Below, in pieces: positions 11,612 through 22,300 of a stretch of 64,000 bases of DNA. A program made the position numbers and the translations under genes. The notes beneath the pieces are model-generated. The model saw only the letters and a program-made list of their open reading frames with translations. It did no database searches and had not been told where the DNA came from. Source of the DNA: Branchinecta lynchi (taxonomy: Eukaryota; Arthropoda; Branchiopoda; Anostraca; Branchinectidae). The stretch is from positions 13,545,508 to 13,609,507 of the forward strand of contig JAKZAP010000007.1 of the NCBI GenBank assembly GCA_023053575.1, written 5' to 3'. Position 1 is the stretch's first letter. Every line of letters begins with the position of its first letter.

Positions 11612-12400
11612 GTTCAGATCTGGATCAGTATGCATGTTTCCCCCTATGTCCTATCTCCAATCGACTTTAGTCTTTTACTTCGACAATATTCCTTATTTAA
11701 TCTTATTCCTGGCGAACTACTTCTCCGATCCGAAAATAAAGTTCAAAGAAGGATTCAACTTGTCTCTTTATCCCTGTATCGACCATCTGATCAACTTCAG
11801 AAAGGAATAAGGATATTACTTTTACCAAAATTTCAGGTTTTGTCAAGATTCCGAGCAAACTTTTCTTCCGGCAGGAAAATGAAGTTTAGATATGGGTTCA
11901 GCATTTCTTCTTACCTCTAAATTAAACATTTAATCAACTTCAAATGAAACTTTTACTTTTAAACAACTTAAGGCAGCTAAATACTTCGCAAAATGTCTGC
12001 AGAACAAAAGAGCAAGTGACACCGAGAGGGGAACCAAGACCCTCTCAGTTTGCAGTCTGACACTACTGGCTAAGCTAACATCCTGTGTGTTTCGTTGAGA
12101 CTTAGAAGTCGACTTACAAATTCAACTTCTCGTCTACCAGATTTCTAGGTTTTGGTGAATATAAGCAGAATTACTTGTCCGACAAGGAAATGAAGTAGAG
12201 ACATGAATTTATCTCGTACACTTACACCGGATGTAACTCTAATCGACTTAAAAAACTACATGTCCAGAAGAAATAAAGTTCAGAAACGCGTTCAACATGC
12301 CTCCGTCTCAAATCAACTTCAGACACAGCTTTTACTTTTGAAAAATTTTCCGGTTTTGCCGGATTCCGGGTGAACTGTATGTCAGGAGAGAAATTGTTTT
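11612..12400. repeat. Core units of the GGGATCCCAAAA-type family
   Basis: The ~120-bp core continues past the right inverted end of the 9785-11611 element. This implies a second, disrupted copy lacking its own clear termini. A tRNA-like segment interrupts it at 12021-12082. Confidence 0.55.
12021..12082 (-). repeat. tRNA-like segment, probable SINE head
   Basis: On the minus strand AGGATGTTAGCTTAGCCAGT, then GTCAGACTGCAAACTGA and GGTCTTGGTTCCC match the order A box, anticodon arm, B box of a tRNA. The anticodon stem is only about four pairs and the acceptor stem does not close, so this looks like a tRNA-derived repeat. Confidence 0.4.
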
Positions 12401-12569
12401 TATTTATTTATTTGTGCCCCGCTTTTTGGACAGCAGCAGAGTATGAGTAAAATACACAAAGTACAATACACATATTAAAAGACTAAAGAAAACAATGTAG
12501 ATAAACATGAATACATTCTTTTCATATAATGCTCATATACGTATTCAGCCTGTCTTCGCACCCCTAATT

Positions 12570-15500
12570 GTGTTGCGACAGCAACACTTTGGTTTAAGTC
12601 CTCTTTTTTTTTTTTCATTTTATTCCCTGGTAACTGGTAAGGGTCTAACCTGTGTGGTTTTTACGGAAAGTGTGGACCTTAGGCCGGATTGATGAATATG
12701 ACATTACATTTTGGAAAGCTCCGTAGAAGTCTTGCCTGGGGCCAAAAAGGATGGTTTTTGCTTGTCCTCGAGCCAGAGCCTACGGTTTGCGAAGTGAAGA
12801 GGAGTTGTATAGCCTATGTCAGAGAGGACTATCTGAAGTTGTGCAGCCAACCTTCCGTTTCATCAAACCGTGTTTCTGCTTTCGAGTGGAAAGCTCCGTG
12901 CTAGCAAGCAAGCAAGCAGGCACCAGTTTCAAATTGAAGATGGACTAAAATCTATAAGTGTTAAATATATGCAGCAGTTACTCGGCCCCAAAGCCAACAT
13001 ATCTTCTTTGACTGATAAATAGAAAACTCTACAGAAACGAAACATGCGTTTTTTTTTTCACGGGTCCGAAAGTGCTGCCATCTATTGTTTCTATCCATGT
13101 CTGTTCGCGATTTCAGCTGAGTTTATCATTCGTTTTTTTTTTTTCACTTGTGTTTGCGGTAGAGAAATGGTATCAACAGGGGCGTTGCAAGGGGGGGGGG
13201 GGGGTGCAGCTCCCCCGTACCTTTTTGAGATTCGATAATTTAATAAAATTGTTCGGTATCTTTTCGATAGCAGAACTGTTCGTTATATATACGGGGATTC
13301 GGTAGTTATACAGAAACCCAATAGGCTATTTGTACAAATCTCTTCGGTATAATGATCGGGATTCGGTATAATGGCCAGTATTCGGTAGTTATCACGAATT
13401 TGGTGAGAGAATTTAATGAAATCATTTGGTAATTTTTCGATGCCGGAACTATTCGGTATATTTATGGAGATTCTGTGCTTACACAGAATCCCGAATAAGC
13501 TATTGGTTCTAAATTATTCAGTATCATGATTGGGATTCGGTAATTTATTCAGTATAATTTCCAGGATTAGGAAGTTAACTACGAATCCTGACTTTGTTCC
13601 ATTTTCAAAAGTATACCGAATATGAATATTGTTCGGTAGTCTTTCGATACCAAAACAATTAGGTATAATAACCGGGATAGCTAGTTATACAGAATCCCGA
13701 ACATGCTATCGGTCTAAACTTATTCGGTATAATAACTGGGATTCGGTAACTTGTTCGTTATAATTGCCAAGATTCGGAAGTTGCCACGAACCTGGAAACT
13801 CAGAAGAGGTCGAGTGAAGCACTGGTCGCAGACAAAAGGGATGATCTGTGATATCATAGATAGTCCTTACTTTTATTTTCGATCCCAAAAAGAATATCTA
13901 ATCATAAATATTTAGAAAAAATTTTGTCTGCAGCACTTTTCGTAATATTCTCTATTTTGTGGAATGGTGCATCATTTGACGGGGTTTTAAGCGAGTTTTA
14001 GGATTGAGATTTCGAGACAGTAAAAGCTAGAATTTGGATGGAAATTAAATTTGGCAGGAAAAAGCAAAAAAAAAAAACGCCTGCGGCGATCACTTCATGT
14101 GATTATAGGTAGTATACTGACTAGACCACAGTTGCTGCTGCTGCTGGAACGTCGCTCCATCCGCTTTCTGGAACTTCTTAGGTCTCGGTATTTAATCAAC
14201 GGTAAATGATATAATTTGTAAGAGAAGCGGTAAATTTTAGCCTAAAAAAAAAATGGATTTCAAAAATTTCCGTCTGTGGCGCTCGATTTAATTTTCTGTT
14301 GGCTACATAGATAGTAGCTGTTACTGCAATCATGCCCGGAAATATATTCTCCATGTGGGCTTCGCCAAAACACCGCGTAATAGTTGGTTTTTCGTCGTCC
14401 ATGCTGCCTTTTATTGTTACTCTTCCTACGTAATCGTTTCTGTTCCATAATCTGAACCTCGAATTTTTAGTTTCAGGATTCGGTAAAATTTTGACTCCGC
14501 ACCACCCACAAAAAACGCACTTGCGACGCCCCTGAGTATCAGATGTGCGTCTGAAACTTTAAAAGTTCTCTCATTGCTAAAGAAACTAGAGCTTGTCCTT
14601 TGCTCCTTTCTAAGTGGTGACGTTAGGAAGTTGGCCTACGGCAAAAAAGTCAACTTTTGAACTAAGACAGGTAGAATTTTTGTTTCGACGGCAATCGATA
14701 GCCTTTGATGAGCTGATCAAAGTGTATGTCATCCATTTTGGGTACAAAAATTCCTTCATGAGATACACCAGTCTGAAAGTTTCAAGGGGTTGACAACTTC
14801 AGTAGTAAGGTACAGACTGAAACCAAAAATAGGCAATACTAGTTGTGACACATGTAGGAGACTTTTAAGCAACAGCGATGATGATGATTTTATTAACGCA
14901 CTTAAGAAGAGGAAAATAGTGCAGTATAGACGAATAAAAGGAAAAAATACACTGAGCTTTCAAGAATGTAGTAAATGCACGAGATAAAAAAATGAACATT
15001 TAAAAAATATTTATTTGTTTATTAGTAAATGTTTAACAGTCGACCGTTAGCTCATAATCATCTTCGGCAATGAGGGGTTTGCAGCTTTTGCCAGTTTGTG
15101 TACCTGTTATTTCTTTCCGGTGTATTCGACGGTAAGAACAATTTGGTTCCCAATGGTAAGATATGCAAGGGACTTGTAAGTAATAGTCGGCTGTTATGCT
15201 ACAATCATCTTCAGCGATGAGGAGTTTGCAACTTTTGCTAGCTGGTGTAGGCTACACATTGTTTGTTTTCGGTGAACTTGATGTCTATCACGGGAGAGGG
15301 ACTTGTAAGTAGGAATCGGTTCACGAGGGGCTAGAAATTTTTGCAAAATATTTTTGGGATCCCATCGATACCTTTGGTCTTGTTAATCCTGAAACGTTAC
15401 GGATAGCTTTATAATACCAACTTGATTATATGAGATATTGTTCCAAGTTTTCATCCGTCACGATGTCTACGATTGAAAAGGATAAAATTCAACTGACTGC

Positions 15501-15711
15501 AAAGTCAATTTAGTCCCTTATTCCGATATTCTTTTGTTGTTATTTTTACAACGCTGAAGAATAGCTTTTTTTCATGTGTTTATTCTTTTTAGAACATACC
15601 ATTTTAATAGCTTCGTTTAGTTGACAACTTCAGCATTAAACCGACAGCGAAGAAACAAAACCAAAGTGTTGCTCTCGCAACACTTTACGCTGCCCAGGCA
15701 ACGTAGGTCTA
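12570..15711 (-). mobile_element. Element with GTGTTGC/GCAACAC palindromic ends, copy 1
   Basis: The left end GTGTTGCGACAGCAACACTT and right end AAGTGTTGCTCTCGCAACACT are each palindromic and face each other. Contents match the 24571-30312 copy in reverse, including the TTACCAGG...CAGGTTAGACCC block beside the left end and the AAACCGACAGCGAAGAAAC block beside the right. The hAT-like element 13177-14534 is inserted inside. No intact coding frame. Confidence 0.7.
13177..14534. mobile_element. hAT-like non-autonomous element, copy 1
   Basis: The termini are CAGGGGCGTTGCAAG and TTGCGACGCCCCTG inverted repeats. Flanking octamers GGTATCAA and AGTATCAG agree at six of eight positions, fitting an aged 8-bp hAT target duplication. 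The interior is TTCGGTA-rich and non-coding. It is homologous throughout to 49943-51345 and nested in the 12570-15711 element. Confidence 0.75.
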
Positions 15712-15719
15712 TTTCGAAC

Positions 15720-16075
15720 CTCAAATGAACTTCAGATAAAATTTTTCTTTTAAACAAATTTCGGTTTAGGTCTGATTCTGGGTGAACTATTTGTCCGGCG
15801 AGAAAACAACTTTAATATTCGGATTCAGCGTGTCTCCTTAGCTCTAAATCGAATATCCGTTAGCTCTTAAAATATATTTTGTTTGCCCCCTTATTTTGAA
15901 CCCCCACCCCTAAATATAGGGCTTCGGAGCCCATCTATGAACTTGGCTTGTCCTTTGACCCAAAGAATCCTCACAAGTCACAACAAGTTTCAACAAAATA
16001 AATCATTTCCCTTCGAGAGTTATCGTGCTTTTGGACAGACGACGGACGAACAGATTGAACAGCTTTTACGGCAGT
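15720..16075. repeat. Right part of GGGATCCCAAAA-type element
   Basis: Core units end in CTTCGAGAGTTATCGTGCT and GACGACGGACGAACAG. It breaks at CAGTAGCTT (about 16073), a word that recurs at 17758 before the left end of another copy, so one element may have been split by the 16090-17420 repeat block. Confidence 0.5.
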
Positions 16076-16089
16076 AGCTTGGCTAACAC

Positions 16090-17420
16090 TCAAAATGCCC
16101 ACGATCATAATGCCCACGACTCAAAATGCCCACTAAAAATGCCAACAACTCAAAATACCCACGGCTCAAAATGCCCACGGCTCAAAATGCCCACTACTCG
16201 AAATGCCCACGACTCAAAATGCTCACGATTGGATAAATTTTAGGTTTTCAGTCCGTAATTAGGCGAGTATCGAGTATATTACCGAGTATCAGAATGACAA
16301 TAATCGTTTGATGAACTTGTATAATCTCAATTATAAATATAACACTGGTTTATTACTATTTACAAGAAACATTTGTAGCCTATTGCGTCGTGGTTAGTCG
16401 GAGTCGGAGGGGGTAACCAGAGATCTTGTGACACGCGTAGAGTTGAGCGATTGGGAGGAAATTTGGTGGGAAGGACAAGCAGAAGACCTAGATACGTCAG
16501 TGATAAGACCGGATTGGATTTGGCACTATGTTCGGAATTCCGGTTATCGCGAATTAAGGTATTTCCAGATGTGCTAGGACGATGAAACTTAGCTTGGACA
16601 TTAGAGACTTGACACGATTGGCTTAGAAATAGTCAGTTTCCCGACTCAGTCATCGTGGGGGAGTGGAGGAAGAGGGGATTCTTGAATCTTGAGGTATGTA
16701 TAACTTTTGAACGAGTGGTCGGATCTTAACAAAACTTGATATTTGGAATTACCTCGTGTCTCGGATGTCCCATTTTAACTCCGGACCGAGTCCGATCAAT
16801 CTGTGGGGGGGGGGGCGGAAATCTTGTGACACGCTTAGCGTGGAGTGATTGGGATAAAACTTGTTGGGAAGAACAAGGACAAGAACTATATACATCAGTG
16901 ACAAAACCGGGCCGGGTTCGGGCACTGTGAGGGGAGTTGGTGGGGTGGGGGAATCCCTGTGATCGCGTATTAAGGTACTTCCAGATGTGCTCGGGCAATG
17001 AAACTCTGCTTGAACATAAGATACAAGATTGGCTTACAAATTGTCACTTCTCAGCTCCGAAGTCGTGGGCATTTTGAGTAGTGGGCATTTTAAGTCCGGA
17101 CGGAGTATGATCAATGTGTGGGGGGGGGAATCTTGTGACACGCTTAGAGTGGAGTGATTGGGATAAAGCATGTTGGGAAGAACAAGGACAAGAACTATAT
17201 ACATCACTGACAAGTCCTAACCACAAAGTACAAAAAAAAATAAAACAAAGCATGTATTTTAACTCGAGGGTTTTGCTCAAATCTTTCTATCGGCATTTTA
17301 GGCCGCCGGCATTTCGTGGTCGTTGGCATTTTGAGTCGTGGGCATTTTAATCGTCGGCATTTTTATCGTGGGTATTTTGAAGCGTGGGCATTCTGAGCGT
17401 GGGCATTGTGAGAGTGGGCA
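16090..17420. repeat. Block bounded by inverted AAAATGCCCAC arrays
   Basis: On the left (16093-16232), AAAATGCCCACGACTC-like units recur every 15-16 bases. On the right (17060-17110 and 17320-17420) the inverse GTGGGCATTTTGAG units recur. The interior (16390-17230) resembles reverse-oriented core of the GCACTTG-hairpin family (GACACGCTTAGAGTGGAGTG, TTGGGAAGAACAAG). Confidence 0.65.
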
Positions 17421-17429
17421 AAAAGATCG

Positions 17430-17735
17430 TGGTGATTTTGGGAACCACCAGTTTTGCCACGCAAACTCAACGCAACGCAAACTTTGCCGAAAGCTTAAAG
17501 ATCCGCCGACAACTCTTTCACACATAAGGACATAAGACGCATAGAAGTGTTGCTTTTGATTGTGGAAGGCACGGTAGACCATTAGGTCTATCTTCTGTTT
17601 TGGACTATCTTCTGTTGTTCACACTTTCTAACCATGGCGCGTTCGGTTTTTAAATATTACGTCTACCCGCCGCGTCTGAGAGTGGAAAGGCTGGACAGAG
17701 TTGGCCAGCGCTAACAAGGAAATCCTTAGTTGCGA
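17430..17735. repeat. Inverted-repeat partner of 23385-23670
   Basis: CACGCAAACTCAACGCAACG through GCGTCTGAGAGTGGAAAGG and TTAGCGCTGGCC's complement matches 23385-23670 on the other strand over about 280 bases. Unknown class. Confidence 0.8.
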
Positions 17736-17769
17736 TCGTGGTGATTTTGGGAACCACCCAGTAGCTTAT

Positions 17770-18540
17770 ATCGTTTTTGGGATCTCAAAACGTACGTGGA
17801 GGGATACCTATGACTTCGTAAAAGTTTTCCGTCTGTCCGTCCGTCTGTAAGCACGATAACTCTCGAAGATAATGAGCTATATTGTTCAAACTTTGGTGTG
17901 AAGATTCTTTGAGTCAAAGAACAGGTTAAGTTCGTAGATAGGGTCCGTAGCTCTAGGCCTATATTTTGGGGTGGGGAAGGCGGTTCAAATTAAGGGGCCA
18001 AAGCGAATGAGATAGTGGATTCAGGGATAAGCAGACATGCTGAATTCGTACACGCTAATGATTTTCTCACCGGACAAATGGTTCGCTCGGAATTTGGTCA
18101 AAACCGGAAAATTGGCTAAAAGTAAAAGTTTACTTCAAGTTGATTAGATGTACGATACAAGAGTCAGGAAATATGCTGAATACGTATCTGCAAATTATTT
18201 TCTTTGCCCGAAATCCGGCCCAAAACGGAAACTTTTTTTTATAAATAAAGGTTTTACTTCAAGTTGATTAGAAGTGTGATACAAGGTTAAGGAGATATGC
18301 TGAATCCGTATATGCAAATTGTTTCTCTCCGGACATACAGTTCGCCCGGATTCTGGCCAAAACCGGAACATTTGTTGAAAGTACAACTTCTGGCTGAAGT
18401 TGATCAGAAGTACGATGTAGGGGTAAAGAGAAATCCTGAATCAGTGTATGAAATGTATTTTCTCACCGGACAAATAGTTCGCCTGGAACCCGGCCAAAAC
18501 TATAAAGTTTGCTAAAAGTAACAGTTTTATCTGAATTTGA
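17770..18540. repeat. Left part of GGGATCCCAAAA-type element
   Basis: It begins GTTTTTGGGATCTCAAAACG, then GAGGGATACCTATGACTTCG, the CCGTCTGTCCG run and CACGATAACTCTCGAAG. Four or so core units in reverse orientation follow. Confidence 0.65.
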
Positions 18541-18590
18541 GCCGTTTGGCCGTAATTGTTCGGTAACACATCACGACAGTGTCATTTATA

Positions 18591-18596
18591 TTTATT
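18591..18596 (-). terminator. Candidate poly(A) signal after terminal exon B
   Basis: AATAAA on the minus strand about 440 bases past the version B stop. Positional evidence only. Confidence 0.25.
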
Positions 18597-18643
18597 TTCA
18601 AACGGCTGCTTAGTGATAAATACTAAAATGTTTAAGGAGTCTG

Positions 18644-18860
18644 CACTGTCAGAAGTTTCATAACAAAAAACACAAGGATGCGCAGTTTCAACTGACAACA
18701 CTTGGGATGTTGTATGTTCTGATCTGAAAATGTTATACATTAAACGTTAGGTATAACAAGCATTGCCAGGAAGCCAAACATCCGCCGAAAAAAAACATCT
18801 GCGACTTTTCCGATATCATGACAACAAACAAAATAGTCAGCAGATGCTTTTTCAGCGTTT
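18644..18860. mobile_element. CACTGTCAGAAGTTTCATAACA MITE, truncated copy
   Basis: It starts CACTGTCAGAAGTTTCATAAC and contains the GGATGCGCAGTTTCAAC and GCAGATGCTTTTT blocks of the family at 20371-20749. The distal end is lost. Confidence 0.6.
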
Positions 18861-19039
18861 TTTTTTTGTTTTGCAAATATGGCGGATGCTTAGATAAAAA
18901 TGGTATAACAATCTCAAAACCAGCGACTGCAAGAAATAAACACTACCAACGCCAAGTCACAACTTCAGTTTTGTTTTACTCAAATGATGAAACAAACAAA
19001 TTTCAGAGCACACCAGACTTAACTGCTTATTAGCCTACC

Positions 19040-19394
19040 CTATTTTCCTGACGTAGTTGTCGAATTGACTTCCGTTGAGCTGTTGGCTAGTTTGTACCAG
19101 CTTTGCCTCTTTGAGTAGTCTCTCCTGTACACTAGGGTGTCGTGCCATCTATCGTCCCCCTTATAGGTTGGGAAGTTAACGTCGAAGTTAACGTCCAGAA
19201 CGAAGTCTAGCTTGTCAAGGATTGGTTCCATTTTCCACTGATAGATGGACAAACTTATATACAAGTGTGTTATACTGTCAGATGTCCGTGCAAGCTTCAC
19301 GAAGTACCTGGAAAGCCAGTCGTGTGGCTTAGACATGAAATACTTCTGATCTCCGCATCCGACATATCGAGTGGTGACTTCTGCATGAAGAGCG
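19040..19394 (-). CDS. PIGB: PIG-B-like terminal exon, version B (duplicate)
   Basis: The acceptor is TATTTTTAG. The first base completes Ser in the same phase as version A. The exon encodes ALHAEVTTRYVGCGDQKYFM, then SDSITHLYISLSIY and VYRRDYSKRQSWYKL, and stops at TAG 19042-19040. Shared landmarks with version A are TRYV-CGDQ, THL and RDYS-RQ-W. It is an alternative last exon or, less likely, a relic of a duplicated gene end. Confidence 0.75.
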
Positions 19395-22300
19395 CTAAAA
19401 ATATGAAGACATGGAAGTTTCCACACGGTCAAAAAGGGGTTTGAAGTCCGGTAGGAATGTTCGGTACATTTTCGTTGTATTCGGCAACTAAATTTCAGGT
19501 CTTAATGCGATCGAAATCTGGTGTTAAACTTACTTCCAAATCATTGTTCAAGTGGGTTTGACCCAACTTAGTGTGTAAAGTGTAAGTTTGTAAAGTGTTC
19601 TTTTGTTTTGTATAATGGCCCTAGTTGGCCGGTATTAGATTCAAATAAATAAAATAAATAAAGAGGTACAGCTGCATACCGCTATACTTGATTTTAACAG
19701 CTGAAAGTAGAAGGTTCTTCGTGCGTCGTTCAGTGTTGCCACACTCATACATTTTTTCGAGCTTCTAAAGATCAGAAAAGTGTTCTTAGTACTTCTCGAA
19801 GTCAATTTGAGGACAAGTATGTAGTAAAAAAAACTACTCAGTTAGTGCATGGACTCGGAATATTCGTATTCCTCGGACTAACATTAGGCAGTCGTAACAG
19901 AGCAAAACGTGTTCTTTCGAAGAAAAGTTGGCACAACAACTTCGTACTAAAAAAAATGTGTGCTTCCCGGGCAAGCCTGGCGAAGCACTTCTTTACTCGG
20001 CCCGCTGGCGGAGCCCAACGAAGCGATCCAATTGGCTCTGCATAAGAGAAAGTAAAACCAGGATATATTCTTCTTATACAGATTAAAAAAGCGTGCCCCG
20101 AGGACAAGAAGAATCTGCATACGCCGCATTACGCCTTATCACAGCTATGTGAACAATGCATAACACTAGCTTACTGGGATAGGCTAATTAATCTAAATGA
20201 ACTGAAAACAAGTTGTGTAACTCCTTGCCTCGCTTTTCGCGCTGCAGATCAACGTGCAAAATACGAGATCGCGAACATTAATTTTTGAATTTAGATTCTT
20301 GTCAAAGCTAGGGTAACTCCTGAAAAAATTTACAGATGAATATCTAGTGCCGTCCATCCTTTAACTACTACACTTTCAAGAGTTTCATAACACAACAGAA
20401 GGATGCGCGGTTTCAACAGACAATGCGCGACAGACAACACTTCGATTGCTGTCTGTTGTGTTTGAAAATGTTATGCATAACAAGTTTTGCCATAAAGAAG
20501 AGCCGAAAAATCGCCAAAAAGCATCTGCTGAATTTTCCGACATCCTGACGACAAACAAAAAAGTCAGTAGATGCTTTTTTGGCTGTTTTTTTTTGCTCTT
20601 CCTGACGATCCGACAATAAACCTACTGCATAGCATTTCATGTATAACGGTTTCCAACACAAAAGATAACATCCCAAGCGCTGTCTCTTATGAACTGTCTG
20701 TTGAAACCGGGCATCCTTCTGTTGTCTATTATGAAACTTCTGACAGTGTAATAAACCTACTATTCTTTTTCATGATGCCCACTTCGGTGACGAAAAATTT
20801 AAGATGTGAATAGTGGACCTGAAAGAAAACGGGTGAGGGCGACATCTGTGACGAATTAGAAAGCGTCTATTCAATTGCATTTCACACTCCGTTTATTACT
20901 CAAAACCAATATTACATTGTAAATAGTCAGGTCTCAGCTAGAATCATCGTCGGCGCATTCCCGATAAAAAATTTGTAGCCTGCGTAGTTGTATGATAGTT
21001 GTACGACAAAGTTGCAATGTACTACTATGTAATATAATTTAATGTGCCTCGGACTGGGTCAATCTTAAGCAGTACTATAGAGTACCAATCTGTCGTGCCA
21101 TAGTAGCTTCCAGTCTTGCTAATAGTAGCATACAGTATAATGCAGTAACACGGTAGCCTTGGAGTAAAACCATGTAGTAGCATCAGTTAGTACTGCATGC
21201 TACTTCTTCGTACAACTTCATACTACTATTTTGAGATACATTTCTCATCGGGTTATACTGCTTCTGCCCTTGGCAATTTTCTCGTTGCTAACCACTCTTG
21301 CCTTTCGCTATAGTCTCTTTGCACAAGAATACTATCCGTTGCTCTATTATCTTTATAGTACGGTACAGTATTCAGGTCGAACCTTATGTCCTTTGTGAAG
21401 CCGAGCCAGTTCGTCATTGGCAGAGCTGTATTAAAATGAGTTGCATAGAGGAAGAATAGATGGGTTATATCATCCGAGGTCTTCCCAAGCTTGTCAATAT
21501 ACGCGTGAAGCCAGAAAGCAGAGCGTTGCATGTAATGGCCTTGGTCACCGCAAGCTACGTAGCGGGTCGGGATTGGTTGATGGATTCCACTGCAAGAAGA
21601 AGTACGTTGTTAGAACAGGGATCCTAATAGGTTGTTCGGACCAACTTCCTGGACACTACACTGTCAGAGGTTTCATAACAGATAACAAAAGGATGCGCGG
21701 TTTCAACAGATGATGCTTAACAGATAACACTTCGGATGTTATCTCTTGTGTTTGAAAATGCTATGAGTGAAATGTTATGCATAACAAGCTTGTTAGGAAG
21801 AGCCCAAAAAGCATCTACTGACTTTCTTCCTTATCGTCACGATGTAGGAAAACTCAGCAGATACTTTTTGGCGGTTTTTCGGTTCTTCCTGATGGTAACG
21901 CTTATTTATGCATAACATTTTGAAACACAACAGATAACATCCGAAGTGTTATCTAATACGCATTATCTGTTGAAACCGCACACCCTCGTGTTATCTTATA
22001 TGAAACTTCTAACAGTGTACTTTTGTCTGTTTTAACTCAAAAAGAAAACTAATTAGAAGTGTCGAGTGAAATTCTGAATCCATCAATCAATAGGCCTACT
22101 CCCTCGTGGAGCTTAGTTATGTTAATAACAGCTGTTTAAATTACTGGGAAACGCCAACACCACCTAGAGCTCGTGGAACTAAACTTCACGATAACTCTAC
22201 GAACTACCTTCTTGTTATTTATCAATCCAGCCAACCGTTAAGCTTAAACGCAATAATTGCATACCTTGCTAGTGGATATCCGAAACATTCGCCAAGGAAC

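Noticed and set aside
12021..12082. Functional tRNA gene on the minus strand
   Set aside because: Weak anticodon stem and no closed acceptor stem. Kept only as a tRNA-derived repeat.
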